DNA of 44,265 bases from Clostridia bacterium (GCA_026418275.1 JAOABQ010000009.1:1-44265), one strand, 5' to 3'; numbered from the stretch's first letter, positions 27,021 to 36,452 are shown. The notes: generated from the letters alone by a model not told the origin. Translations and numbers: made by a program.

Positions 27021-27083
27021 ATATTTTGTAAGTATTCTCCTTTAAAAAAATCTTTTAAATAGTATGTGTTATTTTTCTACCTT

Positions 27084-27635
27084 TTATAACCCTAAATCAG
27101 AAGCAATTTTCTTCATTGCATTTAAAGAAATTTCAAAAAATTCCTCTAAAGACATCCCAAACTTTTCACACTCCATAATCTGCTCACGGTTTGCACCCTT
27201 TGCAAATCCCTTTTCGTGAAATCTTTTAACCAAGAAATCCACAGTGACATCTTCCAGCTTTTTTGAAGGCAGAATCAATGCCGCAGCAGTAATTAGGCCT
27301 GAAGTAGGATCTGCCGCATATAAAGCCTTATCCATCTTTCTCTTTCTTTCTATTCCGTGGTATCCATTATGAGCTCTTACCGAATATACTACCGATTGAT
27401 CTACTCCGAGTCCTTCTAAAATCTCAGCCCCCACCATTCCGTGCATTGCAGGATCATTTGCAGTCCTATCATAGTCAATATCGTGCAACAAGCCGGACAG
27501 TCCCCATATATCGGCATCTGCTTTGAAATATATCGCCAGATCCCGCATAATTGCTTCAACCGCAAGTGAATGCTTTATTAGATTATTGTTGGTGAGCCTA
27601 CCTCTTAACTCATCTAATGCCTGTTCCCTATCCAC
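27084..27635 (-). CDS. HD-domain phosphohydrolase
   Basis: The product is 183 residues from GTG 27635, which is 8 nt after GGGAGG. An upstream GTG at 27644 would overlap that site. HD-superfamily metal ligands are visible as H22, H51-D52 (GLLHDIDYD) and a later D in LYAADPTSG. Its size and motifs fit the HDIG-type single-domain hydrolases common in clostridia, whose substrates (nucleotides or oligonucleotides) are mostly unknown. It lies 63 nt upstream of rnr and has its own promoter at 27745-27773, so HD-rnr-DUF523 is the likely operon. Confidence 0.9.
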   Translation of the reverse strand: MDREQALDELRGRLTNNNLIKHSLAVEAIMRDLAIYFKADADIWGLSGLLHDIDYDRTANDPAMHGMVGAEILEGLGVDQSVVYSVRAHNGYHGIERKRKMDKALYAADPTSGLITAAALILPSKKLEDVTVDFLVKRFHEKGFAKGANREQIMECEKFGMSLEEFFEISLNAMKKIASDLGL

Positions 27636-27744
27636 AAACTGCACCTCCCATAATATCCATCCATATTCATAAAAGCCACAGCAAATCTATACCCTTGGCC
27701 TGTACCCAAAATAAGATCCCAAATGTATTCTATACACGTATATA

Positions 27745-27773
27745 TTTATACTAAACTTTTTATAGATTTTCAA
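27745..27773 (-). promoter_or_regulatory. sigma-A promoter of the HD-rnr-DUF523 operon
   Basis: On the minus strand TTGAAA (27773-27768) and TATAAA (27750-27745) are 17 nt apart, about 110 nt upstream of the HD gene start. Confidence 0.65.
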
Positions 27774-27820
27774 CACTTTTGCCCTAAAACCTTTATATTA
27801 TACCTCTTAAATATAAACTA

Positions 27821-27850
27821 AAAAGGGCTATGTGTTCATAGCCCCTTTCT
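27821..27850 (-). terminator. terminator after secG
   Basis: On the minus strand GGGGCTATG pairs with CATAGCCC across a 4-nt loop and is followed by TTTTTAG. It separates secG from the HD-rnr unit. Confidence 0.85.
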
Positions 27851-27865
27851 TTACTCATTTGGATA

Positions 27866-28108
27866 TTATTTTTTAACTACAAAAATTTGTAAAATGATGG
27901 AAGTTACAAGGAAGATAATAGCAGCTGCAGTTGTTAATTTGCTTAAGATTGCATCAATGGTTCTTCCCTTATTTTTACCAAAGAAAGTTTCAGCACCACC
28001 TGCAATTGAACCTGATAAACCAGCTTGCTTACCTGACTGCAATAATACCATCGCGATTATAACCAAACACACGATAATGTGTAATACATTCGTCAATATT
28101 TTTAACAA
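27866..28108 (-). CDS. secG: preprotein translocase subunit SecG
   Basis: The product is 80 residues from TTG 28108, which is 8 nt after GGGAGG; GTG 28117 overlaps that site and is less likely. Two membrane helices flank a conserved cytoplasmic loop: LTNVLHIIVCLVIIAMVLLQ, then SGKQAGLSGSIAGGAETFFG, then AAAIIFLVTSIILQIFVV. It is the small accessory subunit of the SecYEG channel. It lies between eno and rnr, an arrangement frequently seen in Bacillota. Confidence 0.96.
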   Translation of the reverse strand: MLKILTNVLHIIVCLVIIAMVLLQSGKQAGLSGSIAGGAETFFGKNKGRTIDAILSKLTTAAAIIFLVTSIILQIFVVKK

Positions 28109-28141
28109 ATAGAACACCTCCCTCGAAAAATGGCAATTACC

Positions 28142-28170
28142 ATTTTAACATACCTGAATAGAAAAAACAA
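28142..28170 (-). promoter_or_regulatory. candidate promoter of secG
   Basis: On the minus strand TTGTTT (28170-28165) and TAAAAT (28147-28142) are 17 nt apart. The -35 box lies inside the downstream arm of the eno terminator, so the two signals overlap. Confidence 0.4.
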
Positions 28171-28190
28171 GCTTTATCAGCTTGTTTTTT
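28162..28190 (-). terminator. eno terminator
   Basis: AAAAAACAAGCT and AGCTTGTTTTTT form a 12-bp stem with a 5-nt loop, 22 nt past the eno stop codon, with T6 on the minus strand. Confidence 0.85.
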
Positions 28191-28211
28191 CTATTATATT
28201 TTACCGATGAA

Positions 28212-29954
<1,743 letters not shown>

Positions 29955-30497
29955 ATGGAAAGACTTGTTGGTAAAAAAGCACCCGATTTTAAAATGGAAG
30001 CAGTATCCGGAAACGGTGAAGATTTTTTTAATGTAAGCTTATCCGACTATAAAGGAAAATGGCTGGTACTCTTTTTCTATCCTTTAGATTTTACCTTTGT
30101 ATGCCCTACCGAAATATCCGGAATCAGCAAAAGAATCCATCAGTTTAGAGAGTTAAACGCAGAAGTTCTTGGTGTAAGCATTGACAGTAAATTTTCTCAT
30201 AAGGCATGGATTCATACCGCACTGAATGATGGCGGCCTAGGAAAGATCGATTACCCATTGGCATCCGATATAACAAAAGAAGTGTCCACAAACTTTGGTG
30301 TTCTTATCGAGGAGGAAGGTATCGCCCTTAGAGGGCTATTTATTATCGACCCGGATGGAAAAGTAAGATATTCAGTTGTACATGATCTCAATGTAGGAAG
30401 AAGTGTGGATGAGACCCTCCGCGTGCTGCAGGGACTTCAATCAGGAGGCCTCTGCCCCATTGACTGGCACCCGGGTGAGGCACATTTAAAAGTATAA
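29955..30497 (+). CDS. 2-Cys peroxiredoxin (AhpC/Prx1 type)
   Basis: The product is 180 residues from ATG 29955, which is 9 nt after AGGAGG; an upstream ATG at 29850 is in frame but unsupported. The peroxidatic cysteine is C50 in FTFVCPTE and the resolving cysteine is C167 in GLCPIDWHPGE, as in typical 2-Cys enzymes that work as dimers. It keeps the GGLG motif (NDGGLGK). It ends 13 residues after the resolving cysteine and so lacks the YF-containing C-terminal helix tied to overoxidation sensitivity. It reduces peroxides using thioredoxin or an AhpF-like partner, neither of which is encoded nearby. Confidence 0.95.
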   Translation: MERLVGKKAPDFKMEAVSGNGEDFFNVSLSDYKGKWLVLFFYPLDFTFVCPTEISGISKRIHQFRELNAEVLGVSIDSKFSHKAWIHTALNDGGLGKIDYPLASDITKEVSTNFGVLIEEEGIALRGLFIIDPDGKVRYSVVHDLNVGRSVDETLRVLQGLQSGGLCPIDWHPGEAHLKV

Positions 30498-30521
30498 GAT
30501 TTAGTGCTGTATAAGGAATTC

Positions 30522-30558
30522 CTTTCCTCTCTATTTTATTTAGAGGGGATTTTTTTTG
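30522..30558 (+). terminator. peroxiredoxin terminator
   Basis: TCCTCT pairs with AGAGGGGA (one extra G) across an AT-rich loop and is followed by T8, shortly after the stop codon. Confidence 0.75.
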
Positions 30559-30618
30559 TAAACTCCTCCAAAAAATTATTTCCCATGGAATATAATATAT
30601 AAGGGGGGATTGATTCAC

Positions 30619-31377
30619 TTGCTTAAAATTCGGTTTTTTAGAAAAGAAAAAGATTATACCGAGTCTATGAATGATGTCATTAAAAGAATTCAAAATGGTG
30701 ACGAAGCATTAAGGGAAAAGTTTATCCGGGATTTTATCCCTTTTATTATAAAAAACATTTCTCAGTTTTCCGGAAAATATGTAGAGGTAGAAAATTGTGA
30801 TGAGTACAGCATTGGCTTGTCTGCTTTTAATGAAGCGATCAACAGCTTTAATGAAACCATGAGAACCAGCTTTTTAAAATTCTCCCGGCAGGTAATCAGA
30901 CGAAGGTTGATTAATTATGTTAACAAAAATGAGAAGAGTAAAAAAACTTTTCCGTTTACTTATTTTGAAGAATACGAGAGTCAGGATTTTGAGGAAAAGT
31001 ACTTAAGCATTGATTCTCACGAACAATTTAAAAGCATTGAAATCAACGAACAAATGAGCCTCTTCGAAAACAAATTGAAGGAATTTGACATTTCCTTCAC
31101 CGACCTTGTTTTAAATTCTCCCAAACACAAGGATACCAAGGTTTCTTCCATCGAAGTCGCCAGGCTGCTTTCTCAAAACAATGAATTATTTCATAAGTTG
31201 TTGAGAAAGAAAAAAATCCCTATGGTTGATTTGTTAAAATATACGGATATCAGTAAGAAAACCATTGAAAGGAACCGAAAGTTTATTATTGCAGTGACAC
31301 TGATCCTCAAGGGACAATTTGACGTTTTGAATGAATTTATAAAGGATGCGGGGAAAGGAGGGGAATCCTTTGATTAA
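30619..31377 (+). CDS. sigI: SigI-family RNA polymerase sigma factor (module A)
   Basis: The 252-residue product belongs to the SigI family of alternative sigma factors: an N-terminal sigma-2 region (VIKRIQNGDEALREKFIRDF ... YSIGLSAFNEAINSFNE ... FSRQVIRRRLINYVNK) and a C-terminal helix-turn-helix (LLKYTDISKKTIERNRKF). Known members in B. subtilis and cellulosomal clostridia are held by the membrane anti-sigma factor RsgI and direct heat, cell-wall or polysaccharide-degradation genes. The start is TTG 30619, 10 nt after AGGGGGG; an earlier in-frame TTG at 30610 abuts that site. The paralogue at 34010 has exactly the same arrangement. It overlaps the anti-sigma gene by 8 nt. Confidence 0.93.
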   Translation: MLKIRFFRKEKDYTESMNDVIKRIQNGDEALREKFIRDFIPFIIKNISQFSGKYVEVENCDEYSIGLSAFNEAINSFNETMRTSFLKFSRQVIRRRLINYVNKNEKSKKTFPFTYFEEYESQDFEEKYLSIDSHEQFKSIEINEQMSLFENKLKEFDISFTDLVLNSPKHKDTKVSSIEVARLLSQNNELFHKLLRKKKIPMVDLLKYTDISKKTIERNRKFIIAVTLILKGQFDVLNEFIKDAGKGGESFD

Positions 31378-32947
31378 TATAGGTATTATCGTAAAAATAT
31401 TTAAAGATAAAGCTATTGTCATGACTTCAGACTATCATTTTCACGCGGTTAAAAGAAAAGAAAAAATGCAGCTGGGACAACAAATCTATTTTACCCAAGA
31501 CGATCTAATTCACCATAGAAGCAAATTAATTAAAATTGGCGCATTGGTTGCAAGCACTGCCGCTTTATTTATCTTATTATTTGCTTTATTCTCTTCTTTC
31601 CCTGGGCAAAGTGATATTTATGCCTATGTCGATGTAGATATTAATCCAAGCATAGAGTTTTCAATTGATAAAAACAGTAAAATTATTGATGTTTCCAGCT
31701 TTAACCCTGATGGATTAAAACTTGTTGAATCCCTTGAGTTTAAAAATATGCAAATGAAAGATGCATTGTCAGGGATTGTAGAGAAATCCAGAGAATATGG
31801 CTATATCCATTCTAAGGATAAAAACTTTATTCTTATTTCCGCATCGCTAAACGAAAAAAATCATGAATATAAGGAAGATAAGGATCAAGCTGAAAAAAAA
31901 CTCGATGTACTTTTGGCTAGCTTTAACGATATGCTGGCCCATACCGATAAGGAATCCATGGATGCAAAAATACTTAAGGTTTCACCGGAAAACAGAAAAG
32001 CTGCCCTCCAAAACAACTTAACCATGGGCAGATACTATGTTTTTGTGAAAGCAAAATCCTCAGGCTTTGATATAAGTATTGAAGACATGAAAACGGTCCC
32101 ATTAGGAGGTATTTGGGCTAAATTGGGTTATGGAACTCCAAAAAAGGAAAATCCTATTCCTTCTTCCCCGAATCCTTCCCCCATTTTTGCGCAGGGCGCA
32201 GATGCAACAGCCACACCTGGGATTTTACACTCAGAGGGGCAAGCAAGTTCAAACCCGTCCAAGATTGATTCTTTAACCCCGACTGAAGAAATAAACCTAA
32301 TCAATGGTACTCCACCATTTTCGGCCATACTGTTTTTAACACCTGTGCCCGGCAACCACGACTCCACACCCGGGGTAAACGCAACACCTTTATTGGATCA
32401 CAACCGGATTACTCCCGGCAATATACCGGCAATGAATCAAGCAGGGTTTGGAACCGTGAATCCTTCCCCGGTAAATTCCATTCCACCCAAACAAGAGTCT
32501 CTATTTACCCCCCTCCCGGATAACAGCAAGGTAGGGTTTACTCCCACAGCAGAAATACCTTTTACGCCTACACCAACAGTTACACCTTTTATATTTATTC
32601 CACAGCATTCGGACAGCCCGGTTACTTCTTTTGAACCAACACACTTTATACCTAGGCCATGTACCCCTGCACCTACACATACTCCCGGCGGTTGGCATCC
32701 GTCACGTATACCGAGGCCTACTCATTTTCCTCCTACACCTAATGTTATTCCCACAAGACCTCCAGTGGACTGGGAAATCCCTTATTTTACCGCCCCGCCA
32801 TTTATGCCTTCAAGGCCCCCGGGAACTTGGCATACCCCGCTGCCCAAACCGGACCATATTATACGTACACCTTTACCTACAATTAGAATCCCTTCCTGGG
32901 ACTCCAAGCAATGGAGTATTCCTACTCCTCCTTGGAACCGGAGGTAA
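31370..32947 (+). CDS. rsgI: RsgI-like anti-sigma factor with Pro/Trp-rich tail (module A)
   Basis: The product is 525 residues from TTG 31370, which is 8 nt after AAAGGAGGGG. It has an N-terminal RsgI anti-sigma domain (about 1-50, INIGIIVKIFKDKAIVMT), one membrane helix (about 55-77), then the conserved extracellular region starting IYAYVDVDINPSIEF. The N92-P93 bond is the position where autoproteolysis has been reported in RsgI proteins. From about residue 250 to the end the sequence is a Pro/Thr/Ser-rich, probably disordered tail. The last 90 residues contain Trp-centred motifs: GGWHPSRIPRP, TRPPVDWEIP, SRPPGTWHTPLPKP and WSIPTPPW. These resemble the repeats of the secreted protein encoded next (33114). 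No carbohydrate-binding domain is recognised in this tail. Confidence 0.92.
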   Translation: MINIGIIVKIFKDKAIVMTSDYHFHAVKRKEKMQLGQQIYFTQDDLIHHRSKLIKIGALVASTAALFILLFALFSSFPGQSDIYAYVDVDINPSIEFSIDKNSKIIDVSSFNPDGLKLVESLEFKNMQMKDALSGIVEKSREYGYIHSKDKNFILISASLNEKNHEYKEDKDQAEKKLDVLLASFNDMLAHTDKESMDAKILKVSPENRKAALQNNLTMGRYYVFVKAKSSGFDISIEDMKTVPLGGIWAKLGYGTPKKENPIPSSPNPSPIFAQGADATATPGILHSEGQASSNPSKIDSLTPTEEINLINGTPPFSAILFLTPVPGNHDSTPGVNATPLLDHNRITPGNIPAMNQAGFGTVNPSPVNSIPPKQESLFTPLPDNSKVGFTPTAEIPFTPTPTVTPFIFIPQHSDSPVTSFEPTHFIPRPCTPAPTHTPGGWHPSRIPRPTHFPPTPNVIPTRPPVDWEIPYFTAPPFMPSRPPGTWHTPLPKPDHIIRTPLPTIRIPSWDSKQWSIPTPPWNRR

Positions 32948-32957
32948 TCGTGATTAT

Positions 32958-32994
32958 AATAAAGGAAACTTTAATCCGTTTCCTTTATTTTTTC
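32958..32994 (+). terminator. terminator of sigI/rsgI module A
   Basis: AATAAAGGAAAC and GTTTCCTTTATT form a 12-bp stem with an 8-nt loop and a TTTTTTC tail, directly after the rsgI stop codon. The repeat-protein gene is therefore likely transcribed separately. Confidence 0.85.
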
Positions 32995-33036
32995 AATACA
33001 CCCCAAAATTTTTTTTTGATTGGAATATATATATTG

Positions 33037-33050
33037 AAACAACGTTGTTT
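33037..33050. promoter_or_regulatory. perfect 14-bp palindrome upstream of the repeat-protein gene
   Basis: AAACAACGTTGTTT is a perfect dyad located about 64 nt before the ATG at 33114, in the short region between the module A terminator and this gene. It could be an operator; no convincing promoter boxes surround it. Confidence 0.4.
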
Positions 33051-33113
33051 TGATAAACCTTTCATTTTCCGGAAGAATGCTTTAAAATTTTTTGATTATT
33101 TAGGAGGTAATAT

Positions 33114-33539
33114 ATGAAAAGACCATTATCTTTATTTTTGCTGCTTATATTTGTTTGTTCATTCACAATGACAGCTTTTGCTTGGACAAACATTTTAAAC
33201 CCGCAGGATGGATCAATAAAACCACCCATTAAGTGGAGAACGCCAATGCCAACGAAGGTTGCACTTCCAACTAGGCCACCTGTTGAGTGGAAGACTCCAT
33301 TGCCGACGAAAATTGTACTTCCAACAAGGCCGCCTATTGAATGGAAAACTCCATTGCCGACTAAAATCGTACTCCCAACAAGGCCGCCTATTGAATGGAA
33401 AACACCATTGCCAACTAAAATCGTACTTCCAACGAAACCACCCGTTGAGTGGAAGACTCCATTGCCAACCAAAATTGTACTTCCAACAAGGCCGCCCATT
33501 GAGTGGAAAACACCAAGGCCTACTCCTCCTCTCAGCTAG
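33114..33539 (+). CDS. small secreted Pro/Trp tandem-repeat protein
   Basis: The 141-residue product has a clear signal peptide (RPLSLFLLLIFVCSFTMTAFA, with likely cleavage after AFA). It is followed by about ten residues and then six tandem units with consensus PPxEWKTPLPTKIVLPTR, the last truncated and ending PPLS. The mature part is extended, proline-rich and basic, without cysteines or known domains. AGGAGG lies 6 nt before the ATG. It sits between the two SigI/RsgI modules, and its unit resembles motifs in the tail of RsgI A. No family is recognised. Wall binding, self-assembly or acting as a ligand for the sensor are possibilities only. Confidence 0.85.
   Translation: MKRPLSLFLLLIFVCSFTMTAFAWTNILNPQDGSIKPPIKWRTPMPTKVALPTRPPVEWKTPLPTKIVLPTRPPIEWKTPLPTKIVLPTRPPIEWKTPLPTKIVLPTKPPVEWKTPLPTKIVLPTRPPIEWKTPRPTPPLS
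33222..33536 (+). repeat. 54-bp tandem repeats (six units) inside the secreted repeat protein gene
   Basis: Units start at 33222, 33276, 33330, 33384, 33438 and 33492; the first five are 54 bp and the sixth is cut short at 33536. Units 3 and 4 are nearly identical at DNA level, which indicates recent expansion, while unit 1 is the most divergent (IKWRTPMPTKVA). The regular 18-codon period keeps the frame. Confidence 0.9.
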
Positions 33540-34009
33540 TTAACAACCATGCCGGATCAAAACCAAAATGAGTTGGGACTCTATAAGTCAAATACCTGTA
33601 ATACCTACTATTGTGTTTAGTTTTAGATTCTTTTAATCTAAATAGTACGTTGGGGCATTCCTATCTATTGGGTTGTCCTCAACGTGCTTATACGTTCACT
33701 ACACCTTGTTGATATCTTGACACTGAATGCTCAAATTAATAGAATAGAAACAGAAGTAAAAAAAATGGCTTCTCTTTGTTTATGGAAAACAAAGGAAGTC
33801 CATTTTTTATTATTCGACATAATTTCAATTAATTCAATTAATTTAAGTTTATTGACTCCGCATTATGCTAAGAGCACTTTTATCGCACTCTTAAACGACA
33901 ATTTCGGCTATGATGCTACTTGAGCTGCAAAATTATTTGATTTAATTCAACTGACTCCCACTAAAAAAACAATGTTTTTGTGAATATTATAGCAGGGGGA
34001 CTGATTTGT
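33540..34009. other. 470-bp intergenic region between the repeat gene and module B
   Basis: No gene was found. A small hairpin, TTTAGATT-CTTTT-AATCTAAA, lies near 33620-33641. The strong terminator at 33758-33810 lies about 220 nt past the repeat gene, so that transcript would carry a long 3' UTR. Upstream of module B no promoter of sigma-A or sigma-I type could be assigned with confidence. Confidence 0.4.
33758..33810 (+). terminator. strong terminator after the repeat-protein gene
   Basis: AAAAATGG-CTTC-TCTTTGTTT pairs over about 20 nt with AAACAAAG-GAAG-TCCATTTTT, with small bulges and a short loop, and is followed by TTTTTTATT. Confidence 0.85.
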
Positions 34010-34771
34010 TTGGCAAAGTTTCATTTTTTCAAGAAAGAGAAAAGTGAGAGTTCGGATTCTATTAACAGCACAATAAATAGAATTAAAAATGGAGATAAGG
34101 AGTTAAGAGAACAGTTTATTAATGATTATATTCCGTTTATTCTAAAATCAGTATCCCTATTTTCCGGAAAATATATTGAGATTGAGAACAGCGAAGAATA
34201 CAGTATTGGCCTCTCTGCTTTCAATGAAGCGATTGACAGTTTTAACGAAAATATGAACTGTAGTTTTTTCACCTTTTCCACACAAGTCATCAAAAGAAGG
34301 CTTATCAATCATGTCAACAGAAGTCAGAAAAACAACCGTGAATATCCTTTCACGTATTTCCGCGAGGAAGAAAGTAGTGAATTTGATGAAAAATACCTGC
34401 GTATCGACCCAAGCGACCAGTTTCGAAAAATCGAAGTCACCGAACAAATTCTATCCTTCAAAAAAAGACTGAGTGAATTTGGAATCACTATTAATGATTT
34501 GGTTTTGAGTTCTCCAAAGCACAAGGACTCCAAACAGCTGCTTATTGAAATAGCACGGCTTCTAGCTTTTAATGAAGAATTATTCCAAAGACTGGATAGG
34601 AAGAAAAATCTCCCAATGCTTGAATTATTGAAGCACGTAAACGTAAGTCAAAGAACACTTGAAAGAAACAGAAAATTTATTATCGCTGTTAGTTTGATTT
34701 TAAGAGGAGAATTTGATATATTCACAGATTTGGTAAAAGCCGAAGTGAAAGGAGGTAAGTCCTTTGAATAA
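34010..34771 (+). CDS. sigI: SigI-family RNA polymerase sigma factor (module B)
   Basis: The 253-residue product is a close paralogue of the module A sigma factor. Shared blocks include YSIGLSAFNEAI, FRKIEVTEQI/FKSIEINEQM, LVLxSPKHKD and the C-terminal VSQRTLERNRKFIIAV. It has the same sigma-2 and HTH layout. The start is TTG 34010, 10 nt after AGGGGG; the upstream ATG at 33980 has no site and adds an odd hydrophobic stretch. It overlaps its rsgI gene by 8 nt, mirroring module A. The tandem arrangement suggests local duplication followed by divergence of the sensor tail. Confidence 0.93.
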   Translation: MAKFHFFKKEKSESSDSINSTINRIKNGDKELREQFINDYIPFILKSVSLFSGKYIEIENSEEYSIGLSAFNEAIDSFNENMNCSFFTFSTQVIKRRLINHVNRSQKNNREYPFTYFREEESSEFDEKYLRIDPSDQFRKIEVTEQILSFKKRLSEFGITINDLVLSSPKHKDSKQLLIEIARLLAFNEELFQRLDRKKNLPMLELLKHVNVSQRTLERNRKFIIAVSLILRGEFDIFTDLVKAEVKGGKSFE

Positions 34772-36305
34772 TATAGGAATTATTATTGAACTCGAAAAAA
34801 GTAAAGCGGTTATAGTGACAGATTCCTATGACTTTATAAAAATTAAAAAGAAACCAAACATGTATTTAGGACAAAAGGTCCCGTATCAAAATAAAGATAT
34901 CCTCGGTTTAAACAGCCGGCTGATTAAAATAAGTACACTTGTTGCAAGTACGGCAGCTGTTATCATATTGTTATTCATTTTCTTTTATTTAAGTGCCCCA
35001 AATGATATTTATGCCTATGTTGATGTGGATATCAACCCCAGCGTGGAACTGGCTATAAACAATAAAAACATTGTAATAGAGACTAAACCGATGAATGAGG
35101 ATGCCGAAAAATTACTAAGCGGTTTAGATGTGAAAAAAATGAATATTACTGATGCGTTGGATAATATAGTTAGTCAGTCAAAAAAATACGGTTTTATCGG
35201 TCCGGCCAAGGACAACATTGTGCTTATATCCGCCTCACTCAATGAAAAATATAAGAAAACCCATGATGAAGATGAAAATGATTTTAATACGCTCTTGCTG
35301 CAATTTGAAAGGCACCTTAATACTCCGGAGAATAAGACAATTATAACAAAAGTGGTCAAAATTTCTCCCGAAAGCAGAAAGAACGCTTTGGAAAACAACA
35401 TCTCCATGGGGCGGTATTTAGCCTATGCCAAATCCATGGAAAAAGGGCTTGACTACAATATTGACGAAATAAAAACAATGAATCTCGGTGATGTTTTAAG
35501 GGAAGTTCAAATCATTCCCCTGACAAAAATACCGCAAAATTCTTTTTCCGGTATACAACAAAAAAATACACCTGCGCCCTTGCCGGGAGCTTCACCATCT
35601 CCGAATACATTGCCAAGTTCAAACCCTGCTCACACTCCGCAAAGTATTGTCAGCAATGCTACACCTTCACCGGTAAAACCTGAAGCAGATATTGTGGTAT
35701 CCAGCCCTACAACAATTCTGGAGGATGATTCCGGTTTCCAAGCTATACCTGTATCCACCCCTACACCTACAGCAACACCTGGTTCTGAGCCAACATCGGT
35801 ACTTGAGCCAACTCCAGCACTTGAACCGACGCCCATCATTGCCCCAACTTCTACGCCGACAGTAAGTGCCCCAGCTACTCCCAATACAACCAAAGGCACC
35901 AAACCAACCCCGATAAAAGTAAACTTTGCGTTTGGAATGAAAGTAACGGCATCTGCCTATAATAAAGACAAATATCCCAAGCATGTTGTGGATGGAAATC
36001 CGGATACCTATTGGGCAGCACCCTCAAGCAGCAAACAATGGATCTACGTCGATCTTGAAAAAACGCGTACCATATCCTCCCTTAAAATCCAATGGAGTTC
36101 CCGTAATTATGCCAAGAAATATGCCATTAAGCGCTGGAATGGTTCCGAATGGGTAACTGCCGCTACATTAGCCGCTAAGCCCGGATGGAATACAGTCTGT
36201 TTTTCCAAACCATTGAGTACCCGATGGATTAGTATTGTCTGCTATGAAAAGAACGATGCCTACTTTACTATTTATGAATTGCAGGCCCTAGGAAACGTAA
36301 ACTAA
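34764..36305 (+). CDS. rsgI: RsgI-like anti-sigma factor with discoidin/CBM-like tail (module B)
   Basis: The product is 513 residues from TTG 34764, which is 8 nt after AAAGGAGG. It has an RsgI anti-sigma domain (about 1-50), a membrane helix (about 54-77), the conserved extracellular block IYAYVDVDINPSVEL with the N91-P92 bond where RsgI autoproteolysis is reported, then a Pro/Thr/Ser-rich linker (about 255-385, with EPTPALEPTPIIAPT). It ends in a domain of about 125 residues with the F5/8 type C (discoidin) pattern: MKVTASAY, HVVDGNPDTYWAAPSSSKQW, IYVDLEKTRTISSLKIQWSS, YFTIYELQALG. Such domains often bind glycans. This fits the clostridial model in which an RsgI tail senses extracellular polysaccharide and releases its sigma factor. 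The ligand here is unknown. Confidence 0.94.
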   Translation: MNNIGIIIELEKSKAVIVTDSYDFIKIKKKPNMYLGQKVPYQNKDILGLNSRLIKISTLVASTAAVIILLFIFFYLSAPNDIYAYVDVDINPSVELAINNKNIVIETKPMNEDAEKLLSGLDVKKMNITDALDNIVSQSKKYGFIGPAKDNIVLISASLNEKYKKTHDEDENDFNTLLLQFERHLNTPENKTIITKVVKISPESRKNALENNISMGRYLAYAKSMEKGLDYNIDEIKTMNLGDVLREVQIIPLTKIPQNSFSGIQQKNTPAPLPGASPSPNTLPSSNPAHTPQSIVSNATPSPVKPEADIVVSSPTTILEDDSGFQAIPVSTPTPTATPGSEPTSVLEPTPALEPTPIIAPTSTPTVSAPATPNTTKGTKPTPIKVNFAFGMKVTASAYNKDKYPKHVVDGNPDTYWAAPSSSKQWIYVDLEKTRTISSLKIQWSSRNYAKKYAIKRWNGSEWVTAATLAAKPGWNTVCFSKPLSTRWISIVCYEKNDAYFTIYELQALGNVN

Positions 36306-36452
36306 ATTGAAAAAATAATATAGCTTCAATTCGATATGCCTGGACAAAACTAAATTTAAAAGCAAATTCACCCTTTTGCTTTCTTCATAAAATTTTTACG
36401 TAATGTTCTATTTTTCTACAAATTAATTTGTTCTCTACACTCTCATGACATA

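Noticed and set aside
30591..30596. TATAAT box just before sigI A
   Set aside because: It lies only about 20 nt before the start codon, so transcription would begin inside or after the Shine-Dalgarno; no matching -35 box.
32998..33008. ACACCCCAAAA resembling a sigma-I -35 element before the repeat gene
   Set aside because: No CGAA-type -10 element was found at the expected distance. A similar ACCCC near 15465 also lacks it. Worth testing by start-site mapping, but not supported as a promoter here.
33062..33499. Antisense 145-codon open frame with Gly/Val-rich repeats
   Set aside because: It is a shadow of the 54-bp repeats of the secreted protein gene on the plus strand; it lacks a ribosome binding site and the plus-strand product has a proper signal peptide.
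33222..33536. CRISPR-like periodic repeats
   Set aside because: The 54-bp units are contiguous, without spacers, in frame in a signal-peptide gene, and no cas genes are near.
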